Positions 23,370 through 33,559 of a stretch of 64,000 nucleotides of DNA are shown here, piece after piece (within the stretch, counting starts at the first letter, position 1; every line of letters starts with the position of its first letter). The position numbers and the translations under genes were made by a program. The notes below the pieces were generated by a model. That model saw only the letters and a program-made list of their open reading frames with translations, was not told the DNA's origin and ran no database searches. Source of the stretch: an uncultured Planctomycetota bacterium (GTDB lineage: Bacteria; Planctomycetota; Brocadiia; CAIUPP01). The stretch is from assembly GCA_903901045.1 (NCBI GenBank), contig CAIUPP010000021.1, positions 1 through 64,000 on the forward strand, in the 5' to 3' direction.

Positions 23370-24650
23370 GTGACTTGGTTAGCCGGTGCGATCGGGCTGG
23401 TGATCGGGTTAGTGATCGGGTACTTGGCGGCGCTGGCGCTGCGGCGCGGGAACAGCGCGGAGGCGGCGGCGCTCCGGCAGGCGGAGGCGCAGCAGGCGCG
23501 CCTGGAGGCGGAACTGGCGGCAGCGCGCCGCGAGGCGCAGGAGAAGCTGGCGCTCCTGGCCGATGCGCGCACGCGGCTGGAGGAAAGTTTCCGCGCGATG
23601 GCCGGGGAGACGCTCAAGGCGAACAGCGAATCCTTCGCCGCGCTGGCGCGCGCGCAATTGGAGGCGGTGCTGGCGCAGGAGGAGAGTAATCTCGAAAAGC
23701 GCCGCGAGGCGATCGAGAAGGTGATGGCCCCGCTGGGGGAATCGCTGCGCCGGTACGAGGAGCAGATCAAGTCGCTGGAGAAGGAGCGCGGGCAGAGCTA
23801 CCACGAATTGCGGCAGCAGACGATCTCGCTGGCGGAGGGACAGGAGAAGCTGCGCAAGGAGACGGGGAACCTGGTGAACGCGCTGCGCCAGCCGCAGGTG
23901 CGCGGGCGCTGGGGGGAGCTGACGCTGCGCCGCGTGGCGGAGCTGGCGGGGATGATCAACTACTGCGATTTCTTCGAGCAGGTCTCCGTGAACACGCCGG
24001 AGGGACGCCAGCGGCCGGATATGATCGTGCGGCTCCCGGCGGGGCGGGAGGTCGTGGTGGATTCCAAGGTCTCGCTGAGCGCCTACCTCGACGCGCTCGC
24101 GGCGGACACCGAGGAGGAGCGCGAGAAGCGGCTGGTTCAGCACGCCGCGCAGGTGCGCGCGCACATGAACCGGCTCGCCTCCAAGGAGTACACGAAGCAG
24201 TTTGAGAAGGCGCCGGAGTTCATCGTGCTGTTCATCCCCGGCGAGTCCTTCCTGACCGCGGCGGTTCAGCGCGACTTGCTGCTGATCGAGGAGGGGCTGG
24301 AGTCCAACGTCATCATCGCCACCCCCAGCACGCTGGTGGCGCTGCTCAAGGCGGTGGAGCACGGCTGGCGTCAGGCCTCGGTGGAGGAGAACGCGCGCAA
24401 GATCAGCCTCGCGGGTGCGGAACTGTACGAGCGGCTGGCGGTGGTGACGAAGTACTATGCCGACCTGGGCGGTGCGCTTCACCGCGCGCTGGATTGCTAC
24501 AACCGCGCCAGCGCCTCGCTGAACACGCGCCTGCTTCCCAGCGCGCGCCGGATGAAAGAGCTCGGGGCCACGAGCGCGCCGGAGATCGAACCGCCCGAGC
24601 CGCTGGATTGTTTGCCGAAGGGGCCGGAAGAGGAGAAGCAGAACGGATGA
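23370..24650 (+). CDS. rmuC: DNA recombination protein RmuC
   Basis: A 426-residue protein with an N-terminal membrane anchor (WLAGAIGLVIGLVIGYLAAL), a coiled coil (about residues 30-150, rich in Ala, Glu, Arg) and a RmuC nuclease-fold domain: VRGRWGELTLRRVAELAGM, RPDMIVRLPAGREVVVDSKVSL, EFIVLFIPGESF and NVIIATPSTLVALLK. The VVVDSKV and ExxF elements match the PD-(D/E)XK-like core. It limits inversions of short inverted repeats in E. coli, notable in a genome this rich in palindromes. GTG start with AAGGAGGTG upstream. Confidence 0.93.
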   Translation: MTWLAGAIGLVIGLVIGYLAALALRRGNSAEAAALRQAEAQQARLEAELAAARREAQEKLALLADARTRLEESFRAMAGETLKANSESFAALARAQLEAVLAQEESNLEKRREAIEKVMAPLGESLRRYEEQIKSLEKERGQSYHELRQQTISLAEGQEKLRKETGNLVNALRQPQVRGRWGELTLRRVAELAGMINYCDFFEQVSVNTPEGRQRPDMIVRLPAGREVVVDSKVSLSAYLDALAADTEEEREKRLVQHAAQVRAHMNRLASKEYTKQFEKAPEFIVLFIPGESFLTAAVQRDLLLIEEGLESNVIIATPSTLVALLKAVEHGWRQASVEENARKISLAGAELYERLAVVTKYYADLGGALHRALDCYNRASASLNTRLLPSARRMKELGATSAPEIEPPEPLDCLPKGPEEEKQNG

Positions 24651-24727
24651 TTTGCGATTACTCGGGAGCGCTTGCGCGCCCCTTTCGATTGGCGATCGGC
24701 GATTGGCGATTTGAACGGCGCGGAGGG

Positions 24728-27304
24728 TTATTGACTGACGGAGAAGTGATGTTTGCCGGCGCTTGCCGCGCGGGGTGGGAGGCCGGGAAGGATGAGGGTG
24801 GCGCGGGTATTGGCGGGAACTTCTATCTGGAGGAGCACGCGCGAACCGCTCAGATGCCAGGCGCAGGCGGCTCGGCCGTAGCGCGTTTGCAGCGAGGCGC
24901 GGGCCCAGCGCAGTCCGCCGCCGGGCTGCGGGCGGAAGATGATGTGCTTGTACCCCGGCTCATTCGGGTCCAGCTCGATGCCCCCCACGGTGTTGTAAAG
25001 CCACTCGCCGATTGCTCCGTAGGCGTAGTGGTTCAGGGAGTTCATGCCGGCGCTGCCGAAGCCATTTTCCCGCGTGTGGCTGTTCCAGCGCTCCCACATC
25101 GTGGTGGCCCCCAGGGAGATCGGGTAAAGCCAGGAGGGGTACGATTTCTGCATGAGAAGCCGGTAGGCTACGTCCGCCCGCCCGAAGCGCGTCAGGACCG
25201 GGGCGAGCAGGGGGGTGCCCACGAAGCCTGTGGAGAGGTGGTTGCCGCGCCGCTCGATGTCCTTGACGAGATTCTCCACGGCCCGCGCTCGCAGCGATTC
25301 GGGCAGGAGGTCGAAGGCGAGGGCGAGGAGATAGCTGGTCTGCGTATCGCCGAGCAGGCGTCCGGCAGGGGTGACGAATTCGCGGTTAAAGGCCGCTCTG
25401 ACCTGTGAGGCGAGCCGGCGGTAGCGAAGGGCGTCGCCCCGGTGGCCGAGAATCCCGGCAATGCGCGCCACCAGATTTGCGGTGTGGGCGAAATAGGCGG
25501 TGGCAATGAGGTCGCGGGGGGTGGGGGAGCGTCCCCAATCGCCTTCGGGCGTGTCGATCGCAAGCCAATCCCCGTAGCAGGCTTCGCCGTTGATGAAGCC
25601 CGGACTGTGCCGGCGGCGCCATTCGACCCAGCGCGTCATGGAAGCATAGCGCCGTTCGAGGATGCGCCGGTCGCCGTAGCAGAGGTAGAGGGTCCAGGGG
25701 CAGATGACGCCCGCGTCGGCCCAGGCGGCTGCGCCGGCGGCGTCGTGAACGGGCAACGTGGGGGAGATGTCCGTGAAGCGCCCATCCTTCATTTGCGAGT
25801 CCTCGACGTCCTGGCTCCATTTCTCGAAGAAGGAAGCGACGTTGCGGTTGAAGCAGGCGGTTCGGATGAAGACCTGAGCGTCGCCGGTCCAGCCGAGGCG
25901 TTCGTCGCGCTGCGGGCAATCGGTGGGGACTTCGAGGAAATTTCCCTTCTGCCCCCAGAGGATGTTTTTCTGAAGCCGGTTGATCAGCGCATTGGAACAG
26001 GCGAAATGGCCGATGGCTGGCGTGTCGGAATGGAGGACGATGCCCGCCAGGTCCGCGGCGCGAGGCCTGCGGCGGAGGCCCGTCACCTCGACATAACGGA
26101 AGCCGTGGAAGGTGAAGGAGGGCTCGAAGCTTTCGATGCCGCGTCCGCGGCAGATGTAGCGGTCCGTGGCTTTGGCGGTGCGGAGGTTCTCGGTGTAGAG
26201 CGTGCCGTCGGCATGCAGCACCTCGGCGTAGCGGATGCGCACGGCGTCGCCGGCTCTTCCTCGGAGACGAAGGCGGACCCAGCCGACCATGTTCTGGCCC
26301 AGGTCGAAGATATAGGTTCCCCGGGAGGGTTCCGTGAGGGCCCTGACAGGCAGTTCCTCCTGGCGGCGGACCGGCGGTCCCTGCCTGGCCCCGAGGCGCG
26401 CGGCGGGCGGGCTGATGAGGGCGGCCCGCCGCCATGCGGAGTCGCTGAAGCCGGGAAGGTCCCAGCCGGGCATTTCGCGCCGGGCATCGCAGGTTTCTCC
26501 GTTGTAGAAGTCGCTGGCGAGAATCGGCCCCAGCGACGTTTTCCAGTCGGGGCTGCTGGAGAGGACCTCGCGCGACCCATCGGGATAGGAGATTTCCAAC
26601 TGGGCCAGCAGCGAAAGCTGCGCGCCGTAGTTGTTGCGGTGCTTTTTCCAGCCGAGGTAGCCGGCGTACCACCCATCGCCGAGGATTGCGCCCAAGGCAT
26701 TGGGACCGGACTGGAGGAGCGAGGCGACGTCGTAAGTCAGGAAGGGGATGCGCTTGTTGTAGTCGGTCCAGCCGGGAGTGAAGTAGTCGTTCCCCACGCG
26801 CCGCCCGTTGAGCCGCACTTCAAAAAGCCCGCGCGCCGTGACGTAAAGGCGCGCGGATGCGGGGGCCTCGCGCAGAACAAACTCATGCCGAAAACAGGGG
26901 CAGGGCTGGCTGTCGCGGTTGCTCGTCAGGGGGCGGCCGATCCATTGCGCGCGCCAGTCCCTGGGCGAAAGGAGCGTCATCTCGAAGAATGCGGCCTGGC
27001 TCCACCGTGTTGGGCGGCGCTGCCGGTCCCAGAGACGCACGCGCCACCAGACGCGCTGGCGCGAGACCAGTCGCTTGCCGGCATAAGGGATGTCGAGACA
27101 CTGGTCGCCGGTAACGCGGCCGCTGTCCCAGAGGTCGGGGGCCGAGAGCTTTGCGCGAGAGGAGGCGGCTGCGATCTGCCAGGCGGTCTGCCGGGCGGCG
27201 GGGGTCGAGTCCGCCACCTGCCAGGAGAGACGCGGGGCGGCCTCGTCGATGCCCAGCGGATTCACCCAGTGCTCACATCGCAGTCTGGCGGCGCGCATCG
27301 GCAC
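24728..27304 (-). CDS. Alpha-L-rhamnosidase, GH78
   Basis: An 858-residue enzyme releasing terminal alpha-L-rhamnose. Domains in order: N-terminal Ig-like (LRCEHWVNPLGIDEAAPRLSWQV), a beta-sandwich with LYVTARGLFEVRLNGRRVG and FTPGWTDYNKRI, then the (alpha/alpha)6 barrel with DCPQRDERLGWTGDAQVF and the C-terminal sandwich with MWERWNS. These are standard GH78 signatures. No signal peptide is visible, so it may be cytosolic and act on imported oligosaccharides. I keep the GTG at 27302-27304, with GGAGGA seven bases upstream; an ATG two codons later is the alternative. It is last in a leftward operon after GH38, 166 bp away. Confidence 0.92.
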   Translation of the reverse strand: MPMRAARLRCEHWVNPLGIDEAAPRLSWQVADSTPAARQTAWQIAAASSRAKLSAPDLWDSGRVTGDQCLDIPYAGKRLVSRQRVWWRVRLWDRQRRPTRWSQAAFFEMTLLSPRDWRAQWIGRPLTSNRDSQPCPCFRHEFVLREAPASARLYVTARGLFEVRLNGRRVGNDYFTPGWTDYNKRIPFLTYDVASLLQSGPNALGAILGDGWYAGYLGWKKHRNNYGAQLSLLAQLEISYPDGSREVLSSSPDWKTSLGPILASDFYNGETCDARREMPGWDLPGFSDSAWRRAALISPPAARLGARQGPPVRRQEELPVRALTEPSRGTYIFDLGQNMVGWVRLRLRGRAGDAVRIRYAEVLHADGTLYTENLRTAKATDRYICRGRGIESFEPSFTFHGFRYVEVTGLRRRPRAADLAGIVLHSDTPAIGHFACSNALINRLQKNILWGQKGNFLEVPTDCPQRDERLGWTGDAQVFIRTACFNRNVASFFEKWSQDVEDSQMKDGRFTDISPTLPVHDAAGAAAWADAGVICPWTLYLCYGDRRILERRYASMTRWVEWRRRHSPGFINGEACYGDWLAIDTPEGDWGRSPTPRDLIATAYFAHTANLVARIAGILGHRGDALRYRRLASQVRAAFNREFVTPAGRLLGDTQTSYLLALAFDLLPESLRARAVENLVKDIERRGNHLSTGFVGTPLLAPVLTRFGRADVAYRLLMQKSYPSWLYPISLGATTMWERWNSHTRENGFGSAGMNSLNHYAYGAIGEWLYNTVGGIELDPNEPGYKHIIFRPQPGGGLRWARASLQTRYGRAACAWHLSGSRVLLQIEVPANTRATLILPGLPPRAASAGKHHFSVSQ

Positions 27305-27470
27305 GGCGAGTTCCTCCGATTTCAGTCATCCGCGCTTGTCCGCAGGATCATGGCGAGATGCCGGTCGCGAACCGCAACATGATATAGAAATGGCGGAACT
27401 TCGTCCACTGTCAGGAGGAGGCGCGGAACATGCGCTTGCGGCGCGGGGACGCCGTGAATTGACGCTGCAA

Positions 27471-30089
27471 CTAGTGAGTCGCGATGGGGCGCTCGATGAG
27501 GTTCGTCTCGCGCGCGGCAAGTTTCCCGTTCTGCCGCGAGAGCCGAAACGTTTTGAGACCATAGGCATCCATGCGCGTACGGACCTCTCCGGCGGCGCCG
27601 CGCACGCGGAGGGTCGCGCGAACCGGACGGCCCGATTGCTCCCAGAGCCTGATGATCAGGCCGTTCCCTTTCTCCTGCTTCTTGAGGGCGGCCACCTGCA
27701 CGCGGGCCGGCGTTACGGAGAGCAGCGGTTCGCCGCCGCTGACGGAGTCCGATTTGCTCCCGCCGGGATAGAAGATCATCCACTCCGGCGGAACATTGAA
27801 CGCCTGCGCGGCGCGCGAGATGCGCGTTTCGCTGAAATCGCGCCCGAAAAGAATCCGGTACCTGATTCCATGCTCCCCCTGATCCTGCCGCGGCCAATAT
27901 CGGCGTTCGTGCGCGTCGGACGTCTGCCTCAGGTTCTGCGAGTTATACGCGGGGGAACGAAGGAGGCTCAGGTAGAGCGTGTTCTTCCAGAGGCTGCTAC
28001 CGTGAAAGGCGTCGTTCACGACCGCCACGTACCGGGCGCTTTGCCCGGAGTTCCCCTGTCCCTCGGCCGCCGCGAGCCACCGCTGGTGGACCTGCTCGAA
28101 GTGGGAAGCCGGAACGGGCCGCACGACCGCGCTATAGGGGGTTTCGGAGATCGTGTTGGCTGCCCGGAAACCGAGGGGCAGCGCCACTTTGAGAATGGCG
28201 TCGCGTTCGTTCCAGTAGACCCGGTCGCGGACTTCCAGCCACTCCTGGTTCTTCGGCAGGACATATGTGCGGATCAGGGTGGAAGCGCCCATGACGAAGA
28301 CCGCCTCGATGATCGTGCGCACGGGTCCGTATTCGACCACGCGCACCGGCGCGGTGCCGCTCTTCCGGCGGGAGTGCGGCTTTCCTGACGGCGGCGAGGT
28401 GATGGCGTCCGCTTCCTGCGGTGTGGCCAGGCGGAATGTCCCGCGAATTCGTTTCCAGGGCAGACTCATCAGGCCTTTCGGGTCCGACGGTTTTCGTCCG
28501 CTCGGGTCGCCGCACTGCCAGGCGTGGTCGAGGTCTTCCCAGACGGTTGGCTTGAGCGCGTTTCGGCCGAGGAAGCTGGCGCGTTCGCCCGCCGGCCCCG
28601 CGAATTCGAGCAGCCCCGTCTTCGTGTTGATCTCCACGCGCAGAGAGCGGCTCCGGAGCGTGGCGTATGGCTTTGCACCCGCGGGGAAGCGCCAGGGTTT
28701 TGGCTTCTTCCTCACCTCCCAGGTCGCCTCGATGCGCCGGATCTGGAACGGCTCCAGTTTCATCGGCACGACCACCCGCACGCGGCAGTCCCAGGAGACG
28801 GGGCTGTGCGTGCGTTCCTCCTGGAAGGGGAGCCGGCGTCCCGTGCGCCCGTCGCGAATGCTGACGCGAATGCCGCCGCAGGTCTCATGCGAGAGGTGCG
28901 AGTAGCTGTAATCGCACTCCACGTCCGCTGAAACCGGGAAGCTGTGCGGGTTCCAGACGAAGAGCGGCGTGACCTCCTCGCCCGCCGGCTTCTCCCCGGC
29001 GAGAAGCCGCACGAACGTGCCGGCCTTCAGGCGGCGCAGAATTTCCGCCGCGTGGTCCAGGCACATCAGCGAATCCTTCTCCCCCGGCTGCGTGGCGGTG
29101 CCGGGGAGAATGTCGTGAAACTCCGAGAAGAGGATATCCTTCCAGGCCACATCGAGGTCTTTGGCGGGGTAGTCCGCCTTGCCCAGCCACCACGCCATGG
29201 CCGCCATGCGCTCCGTCGCCGTCATGAGGTTCTCGCACAGGCGGTGCGCGCGCTTGACGCGGCTCATGGAGGTGTAGCAGCCGGGGAAGCAGTTCTGTAT
29301 CTCGCCGGTGACGACGGGCCAGGGGAGGGCTCTGCGCCGCATCGCCCGGAAGAATCGCTCCGGCGTCGAGTGGACCAGGCGATAGCCCGCGTGCTCCCTG
29401 GCGAAGCGGTCGATCTGGGAAAGCTCCTCGCGGCTCGGCCCGCCCCCATGGTTGCCCAAGCCCCAGAGGATCAGCGTCTCCGGCTCGTCGCGGTAATGAT
29501 CGAGCCACTTCTCAAGATGGGCGTAAGCGGTCTGCGCCGTCAGGTAGTATCCGTCGGAGCGGCGGGCCAGAACCTCCGCGCCGGAGCGGTCGCGCCACCG
29601 GAAGCAGCCGACGGGCAGGCTCCACTGCGTCTGCGCCGGACGGCAGAAGATGTAGGAATCGAACCCGCACCCCGCCAGTATCCGGGGATACCCTTCCGGC
29701 TGTCCGAAGGGATCGAAGTTGTACGCGGTGGTCGGCTCGACGCCGAACATCTCGCGGAACTGGTTCTTGCCGACCAGGAACTGGCGGATGTGGCTCTCGC
29801 CGGAGGGAACATTGAGATCGGGCTGGACGTAGCCACCTCCTGCGATGTGCCAGCGTCCAGCCCGAACGAGCCTTCGGATTCGCCGGAAAAGCTCCGGATC
29901 GTAATCTTGAACCCATTTGTACAGCAGGGACTCGTTGTGGCAGAAGACAAATCCCTTCACGCGTTCGCAGAATTCGCACGCGATCCGGAAGGTGGAGAAG
30001 GCTTCGGTGAAGCCATCCTCCCACTGCCACATGTACACAGGATCCAGATGCGCGTTGCAGACCAGGTGAATCCGTTTCGGCGCGGTCAT
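27471..30089 (-). CDS. Alpha-mannosidase, GH38
   Basis: An 872-residue zinc-dependent glycosidase. The N-terminal catalytic domain has CNAHLDPVYMWQW (His14, Asp16, zinc ligands) and AYNFDPFGQPEGYP, where Asp126 corresponds to the family nucleophile/zinc ligand (DPFG). A helical central region follows, then the large C-terminal beta domain typical of GH38. No signal peptide is seen. The first 35 residues include an unusually aromatic WQWEDG. The start overlaps the stop of the LamG gene by one base (TAATG), so the two are translationally coupled. Substrates other than mannosides are possible in this family. Confidence 0.9.
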   Translation of the reverse strand: MTAPKRIHLVCNAHLDPVYMWQWEDGFTEAFSTFRIACEFCERVKGFVFCHNESLLYKWVQDYDPELFRRIRRLVRAGRWHIAGGGYVQPDLNVPSGESHIRQFLVGKNQFREMFGVEPTTAYNFDPFGQPEGYPRILAGCGFDSYIFCRPAQTQWSLPVGCFRWRDRSGAEVLARRSDGYYLTAQTAYAHLEKWLDHYRDEPETLILWGLGNHGGGPSREELSQIDRFAREHAGYRLVHSTPERFFRAMRRRALPWPVVTGEIQNCFPGCYTSMSRVKRAHRLCENLMTATERMAAMAWWLGKADYPAKDLDVAWKDILFSEFHDILPGTATQPGEKDSLMCLDHAAEILRRLKAGTFVRLLAGEKPAGEEVTPLFVWNPHSFPVSADVECDYSYSHLSHETCGGIRVSIRDGRTGRRLPFQEERTHSPVSWDCRVRVVVPMKLEPFQIRRIEATWEVRKKPKPWRFPAGAKPYATLRSRSLRVEINTKTGLLEFAGPAGERASFLGRNALKPTVWEDLDHAWQCGDPSGRKPSDPKGLMSLPWKRIRGTFRLATPQEADAITSPPSGKPHSRRKSGTAPVRVVEYGPVRTIIEAVFVMGASTLIRTYVLPKNQEWLEVRDRVYWNERDAILKVALPLGFRAANTISETPYSAVVRPVPASHFEQVHQRWLAAAEGQGNSGQSARYVAVVNDAFHGSSLWKNTLYLSLLRSPAYNSQNLRQTSDAHERRYWPRQDQGEHGIRYRILFGRDFSETRISRAAQAFNVPPEWMIFYPGGSKSDSVSGGEPLLSVTPARVQVAALKKQEKGNGLIIRLWEQSGRPVRATLRVRGAAGEVRTRMDAYGLKTFRLSRQNGKLAARETNLIERPIATH

Positions 30090-30754
30090 TACTTGGCGAC
30101 CGCTCCGGCTTTGTACATGGCCGCCACTTCACCCGCAGTCAGGGCGCGGTTGTAGATAGCGACATCCGCCAACTGGCCTTTCAGGAAGCTGCCGCCGCGC
30201 AGGCTCATCATGAGGCTCCCCGTGCAACTGATCGGCTGCGTCAGGTCCTTGCTGGAGATGAGTTTCCCGTTGACGTAGAGGCTCATGCTCTTCCCGTCGT
30301 AGGCGCCGACGAGGTACTGCCACTCTCCGACGATCAACGGCGTGCCCAGATTGTTGCCGCCGTTATTGATGTACCAGTATGTCCGGCCGTCCTTGTAGTA
30401 GGTCAGGCCATAGGAGAGATCGCCCATTACGGCCAGCGCCGGTTCGGCTTCGGGGACGGCATCCGGGCAGAACCACAGCGACACCGTCACCGCCTTGTCC
30501 AGGAGCAGGCTGGGCTTGTTTCCGCAGTCCACGTACGACTTGACGCCGTCGAATTTGAGCGCAAAGCCGTTGCCGCGCTTGACGTATTCGGCGTCGTGGA
30601 TCTGGCCGTCATTCCCGTTGCCGCTGGAATCTTTCGCCACCGCGCCGTTGGCCTGGTCGAACGTCCACTTGGCCACCAGGGACTTGTCCTCCGCTCCCAG
30701 AATGCTCCCGCAGATCAACGCGCAGCCGACCGCGCCCATCAGCACTTTCCACAT
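30089..30754 (-). CDS. Secreted LamG-domain (concanavalin A-like) protein
   Basis: A 221-residue exported protein: signal peptide about residues 1-20 (MWKVLMGAVGCALICGSILG), then a single LamG/pentraxin-type jelly roll with AKWTFDQANGAVAKDSSGNGN, VTVSLWFCPD, GEWQYLVGAYDG, SLYVNGKLISS and the closing GQLADVAIYNRALTAGEVAAMYKAG. It probably binds carbohydrate; no catalytic residues are recognised. ATG with AAGGAG upstream. It heads the leftward LamG-GH38-GH78 operon. Bases 30755-30898 upstream show no clear promoter. Confidence 0.85.
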   Translation of the reverse strand: MWKVLMGAVGCALICGSILGAEDKSLVAKWTFDQANGAVAKDSSGNGNDGQIHDAEYVKRGNGFALKFDGVKSYVDCGNKPSLLLDKAVTVSLWFCPDAVPEAEPALAVMGDLSYGLTYYKDGRTYWYINNGGNNLGTPLIVGEWQYLVGAYDGKSMSLYVNGKLISSKDLTQPISCTGSLMMSLRGGSFLKGQLADVAIYNRALTAGEVAAMYKAGAVAK

Positions 30755-30898
30755 CGTATTGCTCCTTTCTTAACTCGTCATCCGAGACAATATCTCCCCG
30801 CACGAGGGAGTCCCTCGAACGACCGAAGATCAGCCCCGCCGGACCGAGCCGACGAAAGAGGCAGCGCACAGCTTACCTCTGCCGGCTGTCGCTGTGCA

Positions 30899-30936
30899 AC
30901 CGCCCGATGCAGGCGCCCGGGCCTGCATCGGGCGGT
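30899..30936 (-). terminator. GC-rich hairpin after the prepilin gene
   Basis: ACCGCCCGATGCAGGC (30899-30914) pairs perfectly over 16 bases with 30921-30936 around a six-base loop. It lies seven bases beyond the prepilin stop codon and precedes the LamG operon. It has no U-run, so it is either an attenuating hairpin or a weak terminator. Confidence 0.6.
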
Positions 30937-30942
30937 CAGTTC

Positions 30943-32280
30943 TCAGTGGCCGACGTCAACCCCCGCGGCTACATCCAGAAGGTGCCAGACCGCCTGGCTG
31001 CCGTTGGGGAGGGGAAACGTATAGCTGGGCGCGCCGCCGACGGACGAAGCGTAGCTGACCGCGGCCACCGAAAGCGACTGCAAACCGCTGGCGTAGTCGT
31101 TGACGAACGCGCCGAGGGTCGGATTGCGAGGCCACCACATGATTTTCTGTTGCGGGTCGCCGTACCACTTCGCGCTCCAATCCCCGTAGAGCACGTTGTA
31201 GCCGTCCCGATGCGCATAGAATGCCTTGCCGAAGGTCGCCCCGAGGCTGTCGGGGCCGCCGGCGCTGAAGCCTTTGGAGAAGGTATCTGAAATCAGCGCG
31301 CGGCCTCCCAGTATCTTCTGCGTCTTGAATGCCGGGCAGCCGGATGTGACGGTGACGCCCGGATTCGTATCCGCCATCGTGAGCTGGTCCGGCGAAACCG
31401 TGGAGGGGGCGGCGTAGAGTGAATAGAACATCTGTATGTTGAGGGTCACGCTCGCCATGTTGCGGTAATTGTAGCTGCCTTGGACGACTCGCCCCGGGTG
31501 AGCGCCGAACCCCCAGCCGTCATAGAAGCTGTGCGTCCACGGGTCCGAGGTCGTATCGTCGCGCAGCCAGTTCCAGTTGCCGTTGGTCATCGTCTTCGCA
31601 TCGAACCCGCCCGCGCGCTGGAGATCGGTAGGGCTGACGGCCGCGCGTCCCGGCCCCACGTAGGCGCTGGCCCAGCCCAACTGGTCATCCGCCGGCATGC
31701 TCCCGCCGGTCGAAGGACAGAAGAAATTCCGCCCATCGCCCATGTACCCGCAGTGAAGCAGATACCCGGTGCCCACGGGAGACATGACCAGCTTGCCTGC
31801 CGCCACGTTCGCGACGCCGTAGTTGGCGTACGGGACGGTAGCTGGACTGGCGACCTGCCCCATGTAGATCGTCCGAAGGTGGGAGATGGGGTTCGCTGAG
31901 GGACGCCAGCCGAAGCCGCCGGGACATGCCGGACCGGTCCTGACGCGATCCGCCGGGGTGGCGACGGTGCGGTCGGAGACCCATCCGTCGTCGCCCGAGC
32001 CCCTCACGACGCCTGCGTGACCGGAGTCGGCATCGTCGCCGACAGGCGCGCCGCCCCAGGCGGGCGAAGAGGGAAAGTAACTGCTGTAATCGCTGCAGTA
32101 GCTTTCCATGGCGCGCGCCATCTGAGTGAGGTTGTTCAAGCAGGCCGTCCGGCGCGCCTTCTCGCGCGCTGCAGCCAGCGCGGGCAGGAGCATCCCGGCC
32201 AGAATAGCGATGATCGCTATCACTACCAGCAACTCGATCAACGTAAAAGCCGCAACCCAATTCCGACATGATCTCGACAT
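30943..32280 (-). CDS. Prepilin-like (type II secretion pseudopilin) protein with DUF1559-type tail
   Basis: A 445-residue protein with a type IV prepilin N-terminus: a short basic leader [11 protein letters not shown], then [20 protein letters not shown] and an amphipathic helix ([16 protein letters not shown]). The residue before the Phe cleavage site is Ala, not the usual Gly. The C-terminal part ends with the [19 protein letters not shown] element typical of H-X9-DG/DUF1559 proteins of PVC bacteria. The ATG at 32278-32280 has AGGAGGG upstream; the longer frame would run into the regulator gene. No prepilin peptidase or assembly ATPase is nearby. It lies 72 bp downstream of the regulator. 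Confidence 0.88.
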   Translation of the reverse strand: MSRSCRNWVAAFTLIELLVVIAIIAILAGMLLPALAAAREKARRTACLNNLTQMARAMESYCSDYSSYFPSSPAWGGAPVGDDADSGHAGVVRGSGDDGWVSDRTVATPADRVRTGPACPGGFGWRPSANPISHLRTIYMGQVASPATVPYANYGVANVAAGKLVMSPVGTGYLLHCGYMGDGRNFFCPSTGGSMPADDQLGWASAYVGPGRAAVSPTDLQRAGGFDAKTMTNGNWNWLRDDTTSDPWTHSFYDGWGFGAHPGRVVQGSYNYRNMASVTLNIQMFYSLYAAPSTVSPDQLTMADTNPGVTVTSGCPAFKTQKILGGRALISDTFSKGFSAGGPDSLGATFGKAFYAHRDGYNVLYGDWSAKWYGDPQQKIMWWPRNPTLGAFVNDYASGLQSLSVAAVSYASSVGGAPSYTFPLPNGSQAVWHLLDVAAGVDVGH

Positions 32281-32351
32281 AGCCCTGCCCTCCTGTCTAA
32301 AGACCTCGTGGTGACCTGCGCCAACCTTTCCCCTGCGCCCGCTTGCTCCTC

Positions 32352-33512
32352 TTAGACCGTCCCCTTCGTCACCGTGCGATTGACCACCGACCCGCGGTCC
32401 ACGTACGGCTTTGGAATAAGGACCTGATAGACGCGGTGGGGGTTTCGAGCGGCCAGTTTCGCCGTCTCCAGCACCTTCGCCGCCAGCGCCGCGTGCGGCT
32501 CCGCCAACATGCTGTACGGCCCCGCGTCTTCCCGGCAACCCGTGATCAGAAGGCTCACATCCCGCCCGACGATCAATCCGCGTTCGCGAATGGCGCGCGC
32601 GGCTCCATCGGCCACGTAGGTGTTCCAGCAATAGAGCGCCGTCGGCGGCTCCGGCAGGTCCAGGAGCGAAAGGGTTTCCCGGTATGCGCCCTCCTCGCAT
32701 AATTCGGAGGGCTCCTTCGTTTCGTCCGAATGCACGTCGATGATCCGCCAATAGTCATGGTAGGGATACAGGCAGTTCAGCGAGACCAGCGTCTCTATGA
32801 AGAGATTCTTGCAAAGATCCAAATTGCTCGCGACGGATACGGTGATCGCCAGCACGCCGATGCGGCGATGGCCGTTACCGTGAAAGATGCGCGCAACCTC
32901 CGCAAACGCGCCCACCGCGTTGTAGTCCACATAGGAAATGCCCAGGCGCTCCAGTTGGCGGTTGCCGCTGACAAACGTCACGTGGCGCTCGCGCAGAGCG
33001 AAGCAGGTCTCCGGCCTGATGGCCAGCGCGAAGCTGACCACGCAGTCCGGCTCAATTGCCAGGACATGTTCCAGGTTGATCGGCTCGCGCTCGGTGTCCG
33101 GGATCCATGTGATCGTCGTCCCTTGCCGGAGCGCCTCCGCCTGCAAGCTCAGGAACAGCGGATGCCAGTACGTGTCATGGAGGGAAGCCGCCGAGTACAG
33201 ATTGCCCGTGAAGCGCCCGATGACGGCCACTTTGAAGAGAGAAATTCTGGGATTGACCAGAAAGAATCCCTTGCCAGGCACCCATTCCAGGGGAACGTGC
33301 TTGCCCAGCTCGTTAAGGGCAATGCTCGCCGTGCTGTTCGAGACGCCGAACTCCTTGGCCAGCGCCGAGCGCGATGGCAACCGGTCGCCGACGCGAATCG
33401 CCGCCTTGCCCACTTCGTCCAGGAGGAACCGCGTGATCTGTTGGGTCTTCGTAACGACCGCTGTGGACGCTTCGCCCGGCTGCGCCTCCGCGGTATTGAC
33501 ATCAGTGCGCAT
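32352..33512 (-). CDS. GntR/LacI-type transcriptional regulator
   Basis: A 386-residue regulator with an N-terminal winged helix-turn-helix of GntR type ([33 protein letters not shown], shown only to locate it, residues about 24-85) and a C-terminal periplasmic-binding-protein-like sensor ([11 protein letters not shown]... [25 protein letters not shown]... [18 protein letters not shown]). It should bind a sugar and control the neighbouring glycosidase genes. The frame extends to an ATG at 33548, but that codon is inside the operator palindrome and only about five bases from the predicted transcript start, so I place the start at 33510-33512 (33522-33524 is possible). Confidence 0.85.
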   Translation of the reverse strand: MRTDVNTAEAQPGEASTAVVTKTQQITRFLLDEVGKAAIRVGDRLPSRSALAKEFGVSNSTASIALNELGKHVPLEWVPGKGFFLVNPRISLFKVAVIGRFTGNLYSAASLHDTYWHPLFLSLQAEALRQGTTITWIPDTEREPINLEHVLAIEPDCVVSFALAIRPETCFALRERHVTFVSGNRQLERLGISYVDYNAVGAFAEVARIFHGNGHRRIGVLAITVSVASNLDLCKNLFIETLVSLNCLYPYHDYWRIIDVHSDETKEPSELCEEGAYRETLSLLDLPEPPTALYCWNTYVADGAARAIRERGLIVGRDVSLLITGCREDAGPYSMLAEPHAALAAKVLETAKLAARNPHRVYQVLIPKPYVDRGSVVNRTVTKGTV

Positions 33513-33524
33513 ACGTGGTACCAT
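33496..33524 (+). promoter_or_regulatory. Sigma70-like promoter for the glycosidase operon
   Basis: TTGACA (33496-33501), 17 bases, TACCAT (33519-33524), giving a start near 33531 and a leader of about 75 bases before the ATG at 33606. The same -35/-10 pair and spacing occur at 52037-52065. It overlaps the 5' end of the regulator gene on the other strand. Confidence 0.6.
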
Positions 33525-33534
33525 CCCGTTCGTG

Positions 33535-33550
33535 TAATGGCTAGCCATTA
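33535..33550. promoter_or_regulatory. 16-bp perfect palindromic operator
   Basis: TAATGGCTAGCCATTA is a perfect 16-base palindrome. It lies a few bases downstream of both predicted transcript starts (near 33531 rightward, near 33553 leftward), the position expected for a repressor site acting on both. The adjacent GntR/LacI-type regulator is the obvious ligand, which is inference. Confidence 0.7.
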
Positions 33551-33559
33551 GCTAGACTT

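Noticed and set aside
25442-27382. 646-residue plus-strand frame antisense to GH78
   Set aside because: Shadow of the rhamnosidase gene; no domain seen.
33546-33548. Start codon of the regulator at 33548
   Set aside because: It lies within the operator palindrome and about five bases from the predicted transcript start, leaving no room for a ribosome binding site.
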